Shown: piece by piece, positions 40,430-48,013 of the stretch
How the letters are laid out: the number at the start of each line of letters is the position of its first letter
How positions within the stretch are numbered: position 1 is the first letter of the stretch
Source of the DNA: Candidatus Saccharimonadota bacterium
GTDB taxonomy: Bacteria > Patescibacteriota > Saccharimonadia > Saccharimonadales > Saccharimonadaceae
Direction: 5' to 3'
Assembly (NCBI GenBank): GCA_900556885.1
Contig: UNSQ01000002.1
Location: 1 to 58,664, forward strand
DNA: 58,664 nucleotides
Made by a program: the position numbers and the translations under genes
The notes under the pieces: generated by a model
What the model saw: only the letters and a program-made list of their open reading frames with translations
Told to the model about the DNA's origin: nothing
Databases searched by the model: none

Positions 40430-40449
40430 AATTTAATTATAATACAGCC
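40430..40449. promoter_or_regulatory. Overlapping divergent leaderless promoters of pepN and the HNH nuclease gene
   Basis: ATTATAAT (40436-40443) holds a -10 box on each strand: TATAAT 40441-40436 for pepN (minus) and TATAAT 40438-40443 for the nuclease (plus), sharing four base pairs. Each box is exactly six bases from its start codon (40429 and 40450). The two start codons are only 20 bp apart. Confidence 0.7.
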
Positions 40450-41142
40450 ATGAGGGTGAATAAAATACGACGTCGGCAAGTGGTGATTGCGCTGGTAATT
40501 TTGATAGTCGGCGTGGCAGTTTGGGCTTCGCGAATTTCACAACCCGAGCCTCAGACAATTCAAACTTCAACGCAACGAGAATTATTTGGTGCTTCGAACG
40601 CCAAAGCGGAATTGGAAAAGATAGAAGTTAAAGGACGTGCGCCAAAGACTGGCTATTCCAGAAAGCAATTCGGCAACGGCTGGGGCAAAATTAACGGGTG
40701 CTCTGTGCGGGAAGTGATTCTGGTGCGAGATTTGACGGATGAGAAAATTGATGAAAAATGTCGAATTTTGTCGGGTGTGCTGAATGATCCGTACACTGGT
40801 CAAACAATTCAATTTCAGCGCGGCGAAAAAACCAGCTCTAAGGTTCAGATTGATCATGTCGTGGCTTTGAGTGATGCTTGGCAAAAGGGTGCGCAGCAAA
40901 TTTCTCCAGAGGAGCGAGAGAAATTAGCGAATGATCCGTTAAATCTGTTGGCTGTTGACGGTCCAGCAAATCAAGCCAAAGGCGACGGTGACGCGGCGAC
41001 TTGGCTGCCGAGTAATAAGCCGTTTCGTTGTCAGTATGTAGCGCGCCAGATAGCAATAAAGCGACGATATCGCTTGTGGGTAACGGAAGCTGAAAAAAGC
41101 GCGATGTCGGGAATTCTGGAAAAATGTACTGAAGTAAATTGA
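40450..41142 (+). CDS. Exported/membrane-anchored HNH nuclease (DUF1524-like)
   Basis: 230 residues. A basic N-terminus (KIRRRQ) and hydrophobic segment (about 11-26) form a signal anchor. The nuclease domain has IDHVVALSDAWQKGA (D135, H136), NDPLNLLAVDGPANQAKGD (N161, N165, N174, K177) and WLPSNKPFRCQYVARQ, the layout of secreted HNH proteins with the DUF1524/GmrSD-type core. Three Cys (84, 104, 194) could form disulfides. Expected to cut nucleic acid outside the cell. It shares a divergent promoter with pepN. Confidence 0.85.
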   Translation: MRVNKIRRRQVVIALVILIVGVAVWASRISQPEPQTIQTSTQRELFGASNAKAELEKIEVKGRAPKTGYSRKQFGNGWGKINGCSVREVILVRDLTDEKIDEKCRILSGVLNDPYTGQTIQFQRGEKTSSKVQIDHVVALSDAWQKGAQQISPEEREKLANDPLNLLAVDGPANQAKGDGDAATWLPSNKPFRCQYVARQIAIKRRYRLWVTEAEKSAMSGILEKCTEVN

Positions 41143-41239
41143 CAAAATGAAAAATTTTTAATACAATGAGAAAGTACTCATCCGGCCGGCAGGTCGGAGT
41201 TTTTCGTTTATGGAAGTTTGAGACGGAAAAAGATATAAT
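41139..41239 (+). promoter_or_regulatory. Two nusA promoters and an attenuator-like leader
   Basis: P1 is TTGACA (41139-41144), a 17-nt spacer and TACAAT (41162-41167), overlapping the nuclease stop codon. P2 is TATAAT at 41234-41239. Between them a GC-rich fold around ACTcatCCG...CGGAGT followed by TTTTT (about 41177-41206) could act as a weak terminator/attenuator on the P1 transcript. The Shine-Dalgarno AAGGAGA is at 41247-41253. Confidence 0.45.
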
Positions 41240-41258
41240 TAATAAGAAGGAGAATGTA

Positions 41259-42380
41259 ATGGAAGATTTGAATATCAAGCAGTTGACGTTGGCAGTGCGT
41301 ACGATTGCTGAGGAAAAAAACTTGCCAGAAGAAACAGTTTTGAGCGTGATTGAGCAGGCGATTGCGGCGGCTTGGCGTCGCGATAACGGCACACGTGACC
41401 AATTGGTCCGCGCTAGCTTGAATATCAATAACGGTACGGCTGTCGTGTCGGTTGTTAAAACTGTTGTTGAAGAAGTTGAGAATGACGCCAATCAAATCGA
41501 CCTAGAGGAAGCTAAGGAAATAGATCCTGCGGCTGAACTTGGCGGTGAAGTTGTGATGGAAACTCATAACGTGACGACTTTTGGTCGAGTTGCGGCTCAG
41601 ACTGCTAAACAAGTGATTTTGCAGCGTCTGCGCGAAGCTGAGCGTGAAGTTGTTTTGGCGGAATTTGAGGATAAAATCGGTACGGTTGTTATCGGTACGG
41701 TTCAGCGAGTTGAGCCACGCGTTGTGCGAATTGAGCTTGGCAAGGCTGTCGGAATTATGCCTCAGAGTGAGCAAATTCCTGGCGAATATTATGGTGTTGG
41801 TCGTCGAATTAAGGTTTATATTAAGGATATCGAGCGCGAAGGTCGCGGTCCTCAGCTGATTCTTAGCCGCGGCAATGAAGAGTTTGTGCGATTCTTGTTC
41901 AATCAAGAAGTTCCAGAGATGGAAACTGGTGCAGTTGAGATTAAGGCAATCGCTCGCGAAGCTGGTCGCCGAACTAAATTGGCGGTTTCTTCAGCGCTAC
42001 CTGGCGTTGATCCAGTTGGTACGTTTGTTGGTGGTCACGGCACCCGCGTTCAGGCTGTGATGAATGAAATTGGCGAGCAGGAAAAAATTGACATTATTCC
42101 ATACGAGGAAGATGCGGCTGGATTTATTGCTAATGCGATGAGCCCGGCAGAGGTTCTGAGTGTGACTGTCAATGAAGACGAGAAGCGTGCGACGGTTTAT
42201 GTTAGCGAAGATCAGCAATCAATAGCAATTGGTCGCGCTGGACAGAATGTTCGCTTGGCAAGTCGATTGACTGGCTATGAGTTAGATATCGAAGCAAAAG
42301 CTCCTGTTAAGGCAGAGCCAAAACCTCGAAAGAATATTGAGGATAGCTTGATGAGCGTAGTTGAGGAGGTGGCGGAATAA
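41259..42380 (+). CDS. nusA: Transcription termination/antitermination protein NusA
   Basis: 373 residues. It binds RNA polymerase and nascent RNA and controls pausing, termination and antitermination. The N-terminal RNAP-binding domain (1 to ~110) begins MEDLNIKQLTLAVRTIAEEK, an S1 domain follows (about 115-185, GTVQRVEPRVVRIELGKAVGIMP), then two KH domains (about 190-345), ending SIAIGRAGQNVRLASRLTGYELDI. There is no extra acidic C-terminal repeat as in E. coli. An in-frame ATG at 41166 is rejected: it lies in the P1 -10 region, while ATG 41259 has a good ribosome site. Confidence 0.95.
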   Translation: MEDLNIKQLTLAVRTIAEEKNLPEETVLSVIEQAIAAAWRRDNGTRDQLVRASLNINNGTAVVSVVKTVVEEVENDANQIDLEEAKEIDPAAELGGEVVMETHNVTTFGRVAAQTAKQVILQRLREAEREVVLAEFEDKIGTVVIGTVQRVEPRVVRIELGKAVGIMPQSEQIPGEYYGVGRRIKVYIKDIEREGRGPQLILSRGNEEFVRFLFNQEVPEMETGAVEIKAIAREAGRRTKLAVSSALPGVDPVGTFVGGHGTRVQAVMNEIGEQEKIDIIPYEEDAAGFIANAMSPAEVLSVTVNEDEKRATVYVSEDQQSIAIGRAGQNVRLASRLTGYELDIEAKAPVKAEPKPRKNIEDSLMSVVEEVAE

Positions 42381-42420
42381 GCTGCCTTCTGCGAATCGCC
42401 GAAAACGAAAGGAGGGCGAT

Positions 42421-44877
42421 ATGTCAGAAGATTTTTCTGAATTAGAACCTCGGCTGACGGAAACGGCTCGAGCCAGTTTGGGGCGAGCTGGTTTTCTGGC
42501 GCATAATGAGGGGAGCGAATATGTTGGCACGGAGCATATTTTGCTTGGTGTGTTGGCGCAAAATTCGTCGCTAGGCGCGAAGATTTTGGCGGAAAACGGC
42601 GTAACTTTGGATCGTGCGGAAATGGCGTTGAACCTGACCGCAAAGCCGCTGGTGATTACGGTTGTAAGTAAGGGTTTGAGCGCTGAAGTTGTTGAATTGA
42701 TAAGAATTGCTTGGCAATTAGCGGTTGAATTTGGGCAGGAAAAAATTGGCACAGAACACATTGTTTATGGAATGCTGCAGCAGCACGAGGCGCGAGCGAC
42801 TAAATTGCTGCGGGATATGAACGTTGACATTGACAATCTGCGTGGAAGTTTGGAAGATGTGTTTGATAAACAGCAGTTTGAATCTCTTCAGAGCGAGCGC
42901 AGTACGGCAAGTCAAAATTCTGGCGATTTGCGAGTTTTGGAGAAATTCGGTGTCGATTTGACGCGGCGTGCCAGCGAAGGATTTTTGGATCCGGTGATTG
43001 GTCGAACCTCGGAAATTCAGCGAATGATCACGATTTTGGGTCGGCGGAGTAAGAATAATCCAGCGCTAATTGGCGAACCTGGCGTCGGTAAAACTGCGGT
43101 CGTTGAGGGTTTGGCGCAAAGGATTGCTGATAATAAAGTTCCCGAATTTTTGAAGGGTAAGCGACTTTTTCAATTGGATTTGACGGCGATGATTGCTGGG
43201 ACGAAATATCGCGGGCAATTTGAGGAGCGATTGCAAAAAGTTCTGACGGTCGCCAAAAAACATCAAGAAGTTATTTTGTTTATTGATGAGTTACATCTGT
43301 TGGTCGGCGCTGGTTCGGCTGAAGGCTCGATGGACGCGGCAAATGTATTGAAGCCAGCGTTGTCGCGAAGCGAAGTGCGACTAATTGGTGCGACGACGTT
43401 TGATGAATATCGAAAACATATCGAAAAAGATGCTGCGTTGTCACGGCGCTTCCAGTCGGTAACGGTTAATGAGCCGTCACCAGAAGAGGCGGTGGAGATG
43501 ATGCAAGGCTTGAGAGGAAAATTAGCCAAACATCATCAAGTTCAGATTCCTGACGAAATGTTGACTGAAGCGGTGGATTTGAGCCAGCGTTACGTGACGG
43601 AGCGATTTTTGCCAGATAAAGCGATTGACGTGATTGACGAGGCGGCGAGTTTATTGAAGTCTAGTTCGCCAATAAAATTGTCGCGTAAGGACAAGTTGGC
43701 TCGCCAAATTAAGCGATTAGCTGGGAAAATTGACGCCGCGGTCGAGGCTGAAAATTACGAAAAGGCTGCAGAGTTTAAGATGCAAATGAGGCAATTGGAA
43801 TTGCAAGCCGAAGCGCTGAAAGATGAAGCCAGCGATAAACCTGTGTTGACTGATGAATACTTGCGTCGAGCGGTTTCGGCGATGACGAATATTCCGATTG
43901 ATAGATTGTCGTTAAATCAGATGAAGGATTTGATTCGTCTGGAGAAGCGACTAAGTCAAAGCGTTCTTGGTCAGAATGAAGCGATTGAACAGCTGGCGCG
44001 CGCGATTCGTCGCAATAAAGCCGGGCTGAATCGTCAGAGCGGGCCGCTTGGGTCGTTTATCTTTCTGGGTCCGACTGGAGTTGGTAAGACGGAATTGGCG
44101 CGAGTTCTAGCGCGGGAAGTTTTTGGCGGCGATGATAGTTTGATTAAAATTGACATGAGTGAGTTTTCCGAGCGCCACACGGCTAGTCGGCTGGTTGGTG
44201 CGCCGGCTGGTTATGTTGGCTATGAAGACGGCGGGAAATTAACGGATAAAGTTCGTCGTCGACCATATAGCGTGGTGTTGTTCGATGAGATTGAAAAGGC
44301 GCATCCTGACGTTCTGAATTTGCTTTTGCAGATTTTGGAGGACGGCAAGTTGAGCGATTCTCACGGGCGAACGGTGAGTTTTCGGCAGACGATTATCATC
44401 TTGACGAGCAACGTCGGCGCTGAGCAAATGATTCAAGATTCGGAGCTGGGATTTGGCGCGTCTGGGCAGAAAAAGTTGGCTAGCGAAAATCGTCACGAGA
44501 AAAATTCGCGTGCCGCTCTGCGTGAGCTTGAGGAGTTTTTGCGTCCAGAATTGATTGGTCGATTTGATAACGTAATTACATTTAAGCCTCTGTCTCGTTC
44601 GGTCGTGCGAAAGATTTTTGACAATCTCACGTCTGATTTAATTAAGGCTGTTGGCCAACATGGAATGACGCTTGATATTACTTCTTCGGCGAAGCGTTGG
44701 TTGATTGATCGAGGATTTGACGAGCAACGCGGCGTGCGAGTTTTGAGGCGAACAATTCAGTCGGAGCTGGCGGATCCGTTGAGTGATGTTTTATTGTCCA
44801 ATAAAGCAAAACCTGGCGACACGCTGGAGGCTAAAATTGATAATAATAAGGTGGTGATTAATGTCAATCGTGCGTAA
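42421..44877 (+). CDS. clpC: ClpC-type AAA+ unfoldase
   Basis: 818 residues. Two Clp N repeats (about 10-145), AAA1 with Walker A GEPGVGKT (218-225) and Walker [10 protein letters not shown], a UVR-like middle segment ([22 protein letters not shown]), and AAA2 with Walker [16 protein letters not shown] are all visible. A C-terminal D2-small domain ends the protein. The UVR motif indicates ClpC rather than ClpA or ClpB, and ELGFG after AAA2 may be the loop that docks ClpP. clpP and the adaptor genes mcsA/ctsR are not nearby. ATG 42421 follows GGAGGGCGAT, and the in-frame ATG at 42361, still inside nusA, is rejected. Confidence 0.94.
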   Translation: MSEDFSELEPRLTETARASLGRAGFLAHNEGSEYVGTEHILLGVLAQNSSLGAKILAENGVTLDRAEMALNLTAKPLVITVVSKGLSAEVVELIRIAWQLAVEFGQEKIGTEHIVYGMLQQHEARATKLLRDMNVDIDNLRGSLEDVFDKQQFESLQSERSTASQNSGDLRVLEKFGVDLTRRASEGFLDPVIGRTSEIQRMITILGRRSKNNPALIGEPGVGKTAVVEGLAQRIADNKVPEFLKGKRLFQLDLTAMIAGTKYRGQFEERLQKVLTVAKKHQEVILFIDELHLLVGAGSAEGSMDAANVLKPALSRSEVRLIGATTFDEYRKHIEKDAALSRRFQSVTVNEPSPEEAVEMMQGLRGKLAKHHQVQIPDEMLTEAVDLSQRYVTERFLPDKAIDVIDEAASLLKSSSPIKLSRKDKLARQIKRLAGKIDAAVEAENYEKAAEFKMQMRQLELQAEALKDEASDKPVLTDEYLRRAVSAMTNIPIDRLSLNQMKDLIRLEKRLSQSVLGQNEAIEQLARAIRRNKAGLNRQSGPLGSFIFLGPTGVGKTELARVLAREVFGGDDSLIKIDMSEFSERHTASRLVGAPAGYVGYEDGGKLTDKVRRRPYSVVLFDEIEKAHPDVLNLLLQILEDGKLSDSHGRTVSFRQTIIILTSNVGAEQMIQDSELGFGASGQKKLASENRHEKNSRAALRELEEFLRPELIGRFDNVITFKPLSRSVVRKIFDNLTSDLIKAVGQHGMTLDITSSAKRWLIDRGFDEQRGVRVLRRTIQSELADPLSDVLLSNKAKPGDTLEAKIDNNKVVINVNRA

Positions 44878-45841
44878 AATATTCAGCGTCCTCACGCCGA
44901 TAATTGTACTTTCTGTTGCGGTTTTTGTGATGGCGAATCGTCAGCAAATCATTGACGAAATTGCGCTGTGGCAATATAAACCAAGTGCGGAAATTGTCGC
45001 TATTGCTGACCGCGTGAAAATGTCAGACACTGGCAGGAAAATGTTCTATGTTTCTAATCCGCAAATCAAATCGGCAAATGAGTTTAACGAAGATTGTCGG
45101 CGTGTAGAAAAGGGAAACGCAATTTTGGGTTGTTACAATCCGTCGTCTAGGGATATTTATATTTATAACGTGACCAATTCTGAGCTTGACGGCGTGAAGG
45201 AAGTGACGGCGGCGCATGAGATGTTGCACGCTGCTTGGGAAAGGTTGAGTGCGTCGGAGAAGTCTCATTTGAGCGAGCTTTTGGAGCAGGCTTATAATAA
45301 TGTGAAAAATAAGAAATTGTCCGAGCGTATGGAATATTATGATCGTGCGCAACCCGGAACAAGAGCTAACGAGTTGCATTCGATTCTGGGGACGGAATTT
45401 GCCGATTTGGGCGACGAGCTGGAAGAGTATTATCGACGATATTTTACTGATAGATCCGAAGTCGTGAAATTGCACGCGCAATATCAAGAAAAATTTGAGT
45501 CCAGGGAAAATGAAGCGCAGAAGTTGAGTGAGTCGTTGAAGGTTCGAAAGGAAAAATTGAATAGAGAATTATCGCAATATTCAACTGATTTGGCGGATTA
45601 TAATAGTCGCGTGGCGGACTTTAATCGACGAGCAGGCGTTAGTGGCGGATTCTTGTCGCAGAATGATTTTTATAGTCAACGTCAAGCCTTGAAGGCGGAG
45701 CTCTCGGAGTTGAACGAAAGGCGTGCCAATTTGAATTCTGAGATCAATTCTTACAATTCTGATGTTTTGCGGCTCAGGGAATTGGGTGTGCAGATTGATG
45801 AATTGAATAAAAGTTTGGATAGTTTGGAGGGGGCGAAATAA
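44861..45841 (+). CDS. Membrane-anchored HExxH metallopeptidase with coiled coil
   Basis: 326 residues. A signal anchor (about 6-25, [20 protein letters not shown]) places the rest outside. A zinc motif HEMLH (119-123, in VTAAHEMLHAAWERL) is preceded by DIYIYNVTNSELDG. ANELHSILGTEFADLGDELEEYYRRYF (about 169-195) offers Glu/His for a third ligand. Residues ~205 to the end form a long coiled coil. The family is not named with confidence; the arrangement is gluzincin-like. It overlaps clpC by 17 nt and radA by one base (TAATG). Confidence 0.75.
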   Translation: MSIVRKIFSVLTPIIVLSVAVFVMANRQQIIDEIALWQYKPSAEIVAIADRVKMSDTGRKMFYVSNPQIKSANEFNEDCRRVEKGNAILGCYNPSSRDIYIYNVTNSELDGVKEVTAAHEMLHAAWERLSASEKSHLSELLEQAYNNVKNKKLSERMEYYDRAQPGTRANELHSILGTEFADLGDELEEYYRRYFTDRSEVVKLHAQYQEKFESRENEAQKLSESLKVRKEKLNRELSQYSTDLADYNSRVADFNRRAGVSGGFLSQNDFYSQRQALKAELSELNERRANLNSEINSYNSDVLRLRELGVQIDELNKSLDSLEGAK

Positions 45842-47190
45842 TGGCGAAGACTCGAAGTCAATTTGTTTGTCAGCAGTGCGGGGCTAGCTTTTCAAAGTGG
45901 GCTGGCAGGTGTGAAAATTGCGGGGAATGGAATTCGCTAGTCGAGCAGGTCGTTTCTTCTGGCGGGTCGTCCGTTGTTGATAAATCTGCTGGGCGCGGCA
46001 AAGCCTTGAAAACGTCTAGCATTCGTGAAGCTGCTTCTGAGTCTGGATTAGAAAGATTAAGTACGGGAATTGACGATTTGGACGTTGTTTTGGGTGGTGG
46101 TTTTCTGGTTGGCGGCGTGGTGCTGGTAGCGGGTCAGCCAGGAATTGGGAAAAGTACATTGCTCGCGCAAGTTGCGGCACATATCGCCAAGACAAAATCG
46201 GTGCTATATGTAAGCGGTGAGGAATCGGTTTCGCAAGTCAAGCTTCGTGCGGAGCGTTTGGAGGCGGCTGATTCGGAGAAAATGCAGCTGGCGTCCAGTA
46301 ATAGCGCGGAAGATATTGCAGCGTCAATTCAGCAAGGCGGGTATGATTTGGCAATTGTCGATTCGGTTCAGACAATTTCTCTCAGTGAGATTTCCTCAGC
46401 TCCTGGGTCGGTTAGTCAGATCACCAACTCGTCAAATGTAATTATTCGTGCCGCCAAAGCTTCGGGTACGGCGGTGATTTTGGTTGGTCACGTCACCAAA
46501 GAGGGCTCGATTGCTGGCCCGAAAATATTAGAGCATTTAGTGGACGTTGTACTGAATTTTGAGGGCGATCGATATGGCGGTTTTCGAGTTGTTCGGGCGC
46601 AGAAGAATCGATATGGTTCGACTAATGAAGCGGCAATTTTTGAGATGGACGAGCAGGGGTTAAGAATCGTGAAGAATCCGTCGGCGGAACTTCTGGCGGA
46701 GCGTCAGAATCTGGATGGGTCAATCGTGCTGGCGACTATGGAAGGCGCACGTCCGCTTTTGGTGGAAATTCAGGCGCTAGTCAATCCGACGAATTTTGGC
46801 TATCCTAAGCGCACGGCGAGCGGTTTTGATCTGAATCGGTTGAATCTGTTGGTGGCGGTTTTGGAGAAGCGAACAAAGTTGAAATTGGCGGACAAAGATA
46901 TTTATGTCAATGTGGTCGGCGGGCTGAAATTAAATGATCCAGCGGCCGATTTGGCGGTGGCGATGGCGATTGCCAGTGCTAGCGCTGGGCGAAGTCTGGA
47001 CGAAGGCGCCGTGGTATTTGGCGAGATTGGTTTGGGTGGCGAGGTTCGCTCGGCGACGAATTGGCAAGTTCGAATTAAAGAGGCGAAGAAGCTGGGCTTC
47101 ACTTATGCGATTGCGCCAAAAGTTCATAAAGATAAATTTATAAAAGGCGTCAGTGATATGCGACAGGCGCTAATTGACTATTTACAATAG
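45841..47190 (+). CDS. radA: DNA repair protein RadA (Sms)
   Basis: 449 residues, a RecA-related helicase that promotes branch migration. The N-terminal zinc finger has C10, C13, C24 and C27 (FVCQQCGASFSKWAGRCENCGEW). Walker A GQPGIGKSTLLAQVA follows, then the RadA-specific KNRYG motif (KNRYGSTNEAAIFEM; usually KNRFG), and a Lon-protease-like C-terminal domain (LYVNVVGGLKL... SAGRSLDEGAVVFGEIGLGGEVR). Complete and of normal length. Starts in the stop codon of the metallopeptidase gene. Confidence 0.96.
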   Translation: MAKTRSQFVCQQCGASFSKWAGRCENCGEWNSLVEQVVSSGGSSVVDKSAGRGKALKTSSIREAASESGLERLSTGIDDLDVVLGGGFLVGGVVLVAGQPGIGKSTLLAQVAAHIAKTKSVLYVSGEESVSQVKLRAERLEAADSEKMQLASSNSAEDIAASIQQGGYDLAIVDSVQTISLSEISSAPGSVSQITNSSNVIIRAAKASGTAVILVGHVTKEGSIAGPKILEHLVDVVLNFEGDRYGGFRVVRAQKNRYGSTNEAAIFEMDEQGLRIVKNPSAELLAERQNLDGSIVLATMEGARPLLVEIQALVNPTNFGYPKRTASGFDLNRLNLLVAVLEKRTKLKLADKDIYVNVVGGLKLNDPAADLAVAMAIASASAGRSLDEGAVVFGEIGLGGEVRSATNWQVRIKEAKKLGFTYAIAPKVHKDKFIKGVSDMRQALIDYLQ

Positions 47191-47201
47191 AAAGGGAAAA
47201 A

Positions 47202-48008
47202 ATGAAAGATTTTTACGGATTGATAATAATTATAATGTTGCTTGGTTTGGCGGCTGAGGTTTATTTCTTGGCAAAACCGCGACGAAATTCATCTGTGGGC
47301 GCGGCGCCGATTTTAGTCGACACGTCAGTACTCATGGATGGGCGAGTGACTGAGCTAGCGAAGACCGGATTTCTGCTGGGCAAAATTATTGTGCCGAGGA
47401 GTGTATTGACAGAATTGCAATTACTAGCCGACGGCGCAGACCACGACAAGCGGGAAAGGGCGCGATTCGGCATGGATGTCGTGAAGGAGCTCAAGGATAT
47501 CTTGAAGTCTTCATTTGAGCTTTACGATGACAATATTCGCGTGCCGGAAGGCGTGGATTCTCGATTGCTAAAATTGGCGAAGGAGATGGACGCGGCGGTA
47601 TTGACGCTTGATTACAATTTGAATAAGGTGGCGCAAGTTGACGGTGTTAAGGTTTTGAATATCAATGAGCTGGCGAAAAGTTTGAGGATGAGCTATTTGC
47701 CCGGTGACGAGCTGGATCTGGAGCTGTCGCAGAAGGGGCAAGATTCTCATCAAGCGGTTGGCTATTTGAAAGATGGAACGATGGTGGTTGTCGAGAACGC
47801 CAAGCGCTACATTGGGCAAACGAAGAAAATTGAGATTATCCGAAGCTTGCAGACCGACGCTGGAAAAATGATGTTTGCGAAGCTTGTGGTTGAACAGAAA
47901 AAACCTGTGAAACAGAAGACTAACGTTCCTAAAAAGCGCACAAATGGTCGCTCAAAAACATCAGCTCAACACGAGGCTGAGCTGATTAATTTGGTAAATA
48001 AACAATAG
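47202..48008 (+). CDS. PIN-TRAM domain membrane protein (YacL-like)
   Basis: 268 residues. One membrane segment (about 6-24) is followed by a PIN domain starting ILVDTSVLMDGR (D40, D46), with later acidic residues in DAAVLTLDYNLNKVA. A TRAM domain (about 155-225, DELDLELSQKGQDSHQAVGYLKDGTMVVVENAKRYIG) and a Lys/Arg-rich tail follow. PIN domains are nucleases, and TRAM domains bind RNA. In Bacillus the YacL protein is encoded near radA and disA; here it follows radA directly with an 11-nt gap and no disA between. It converges on the PBP gene (5-nt gap). Confidence 0.88.
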   Translation: MKDFYGLIIIIMLLGLAAEVYFLAKPRRNSSVGAAPILVDTSVLMDGRVTELAKTGFLLGKIIVPRSVLTELQLLADGADHDKRERARFGMDVVKELKDILKSSFELYDDNIRVPEGVDSRLLKLAKEMDAAVLTLDYNLNKVAQVDGVKVLNINELAKSLRMSYLPGDELDLELSQKGQDSHQAVGYLKDGTMVVVENAKRYIGQTKKIEIIRSLQTDAGKMMFAKLVVEQKKPVKQKTNVPKKRTNGRSKTSAQHEAELINLVNKQ

Positions 48009-48013
48009 TTTAT

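Noticed and set aside
41166..41258. 31-residue N-terminal extension of nusA
   Set aside because: It lies in the promoter/leader region, while ATG 41259 has a proper ribosome site and gives the standard NusA beginning.
42361..42420. 20-residue N-terminal extension of clpC
   Set aside because: It would start inside nusA; GGAGGGCGAT precedes the ATG at 42421 and the Clp N-domain starts there.
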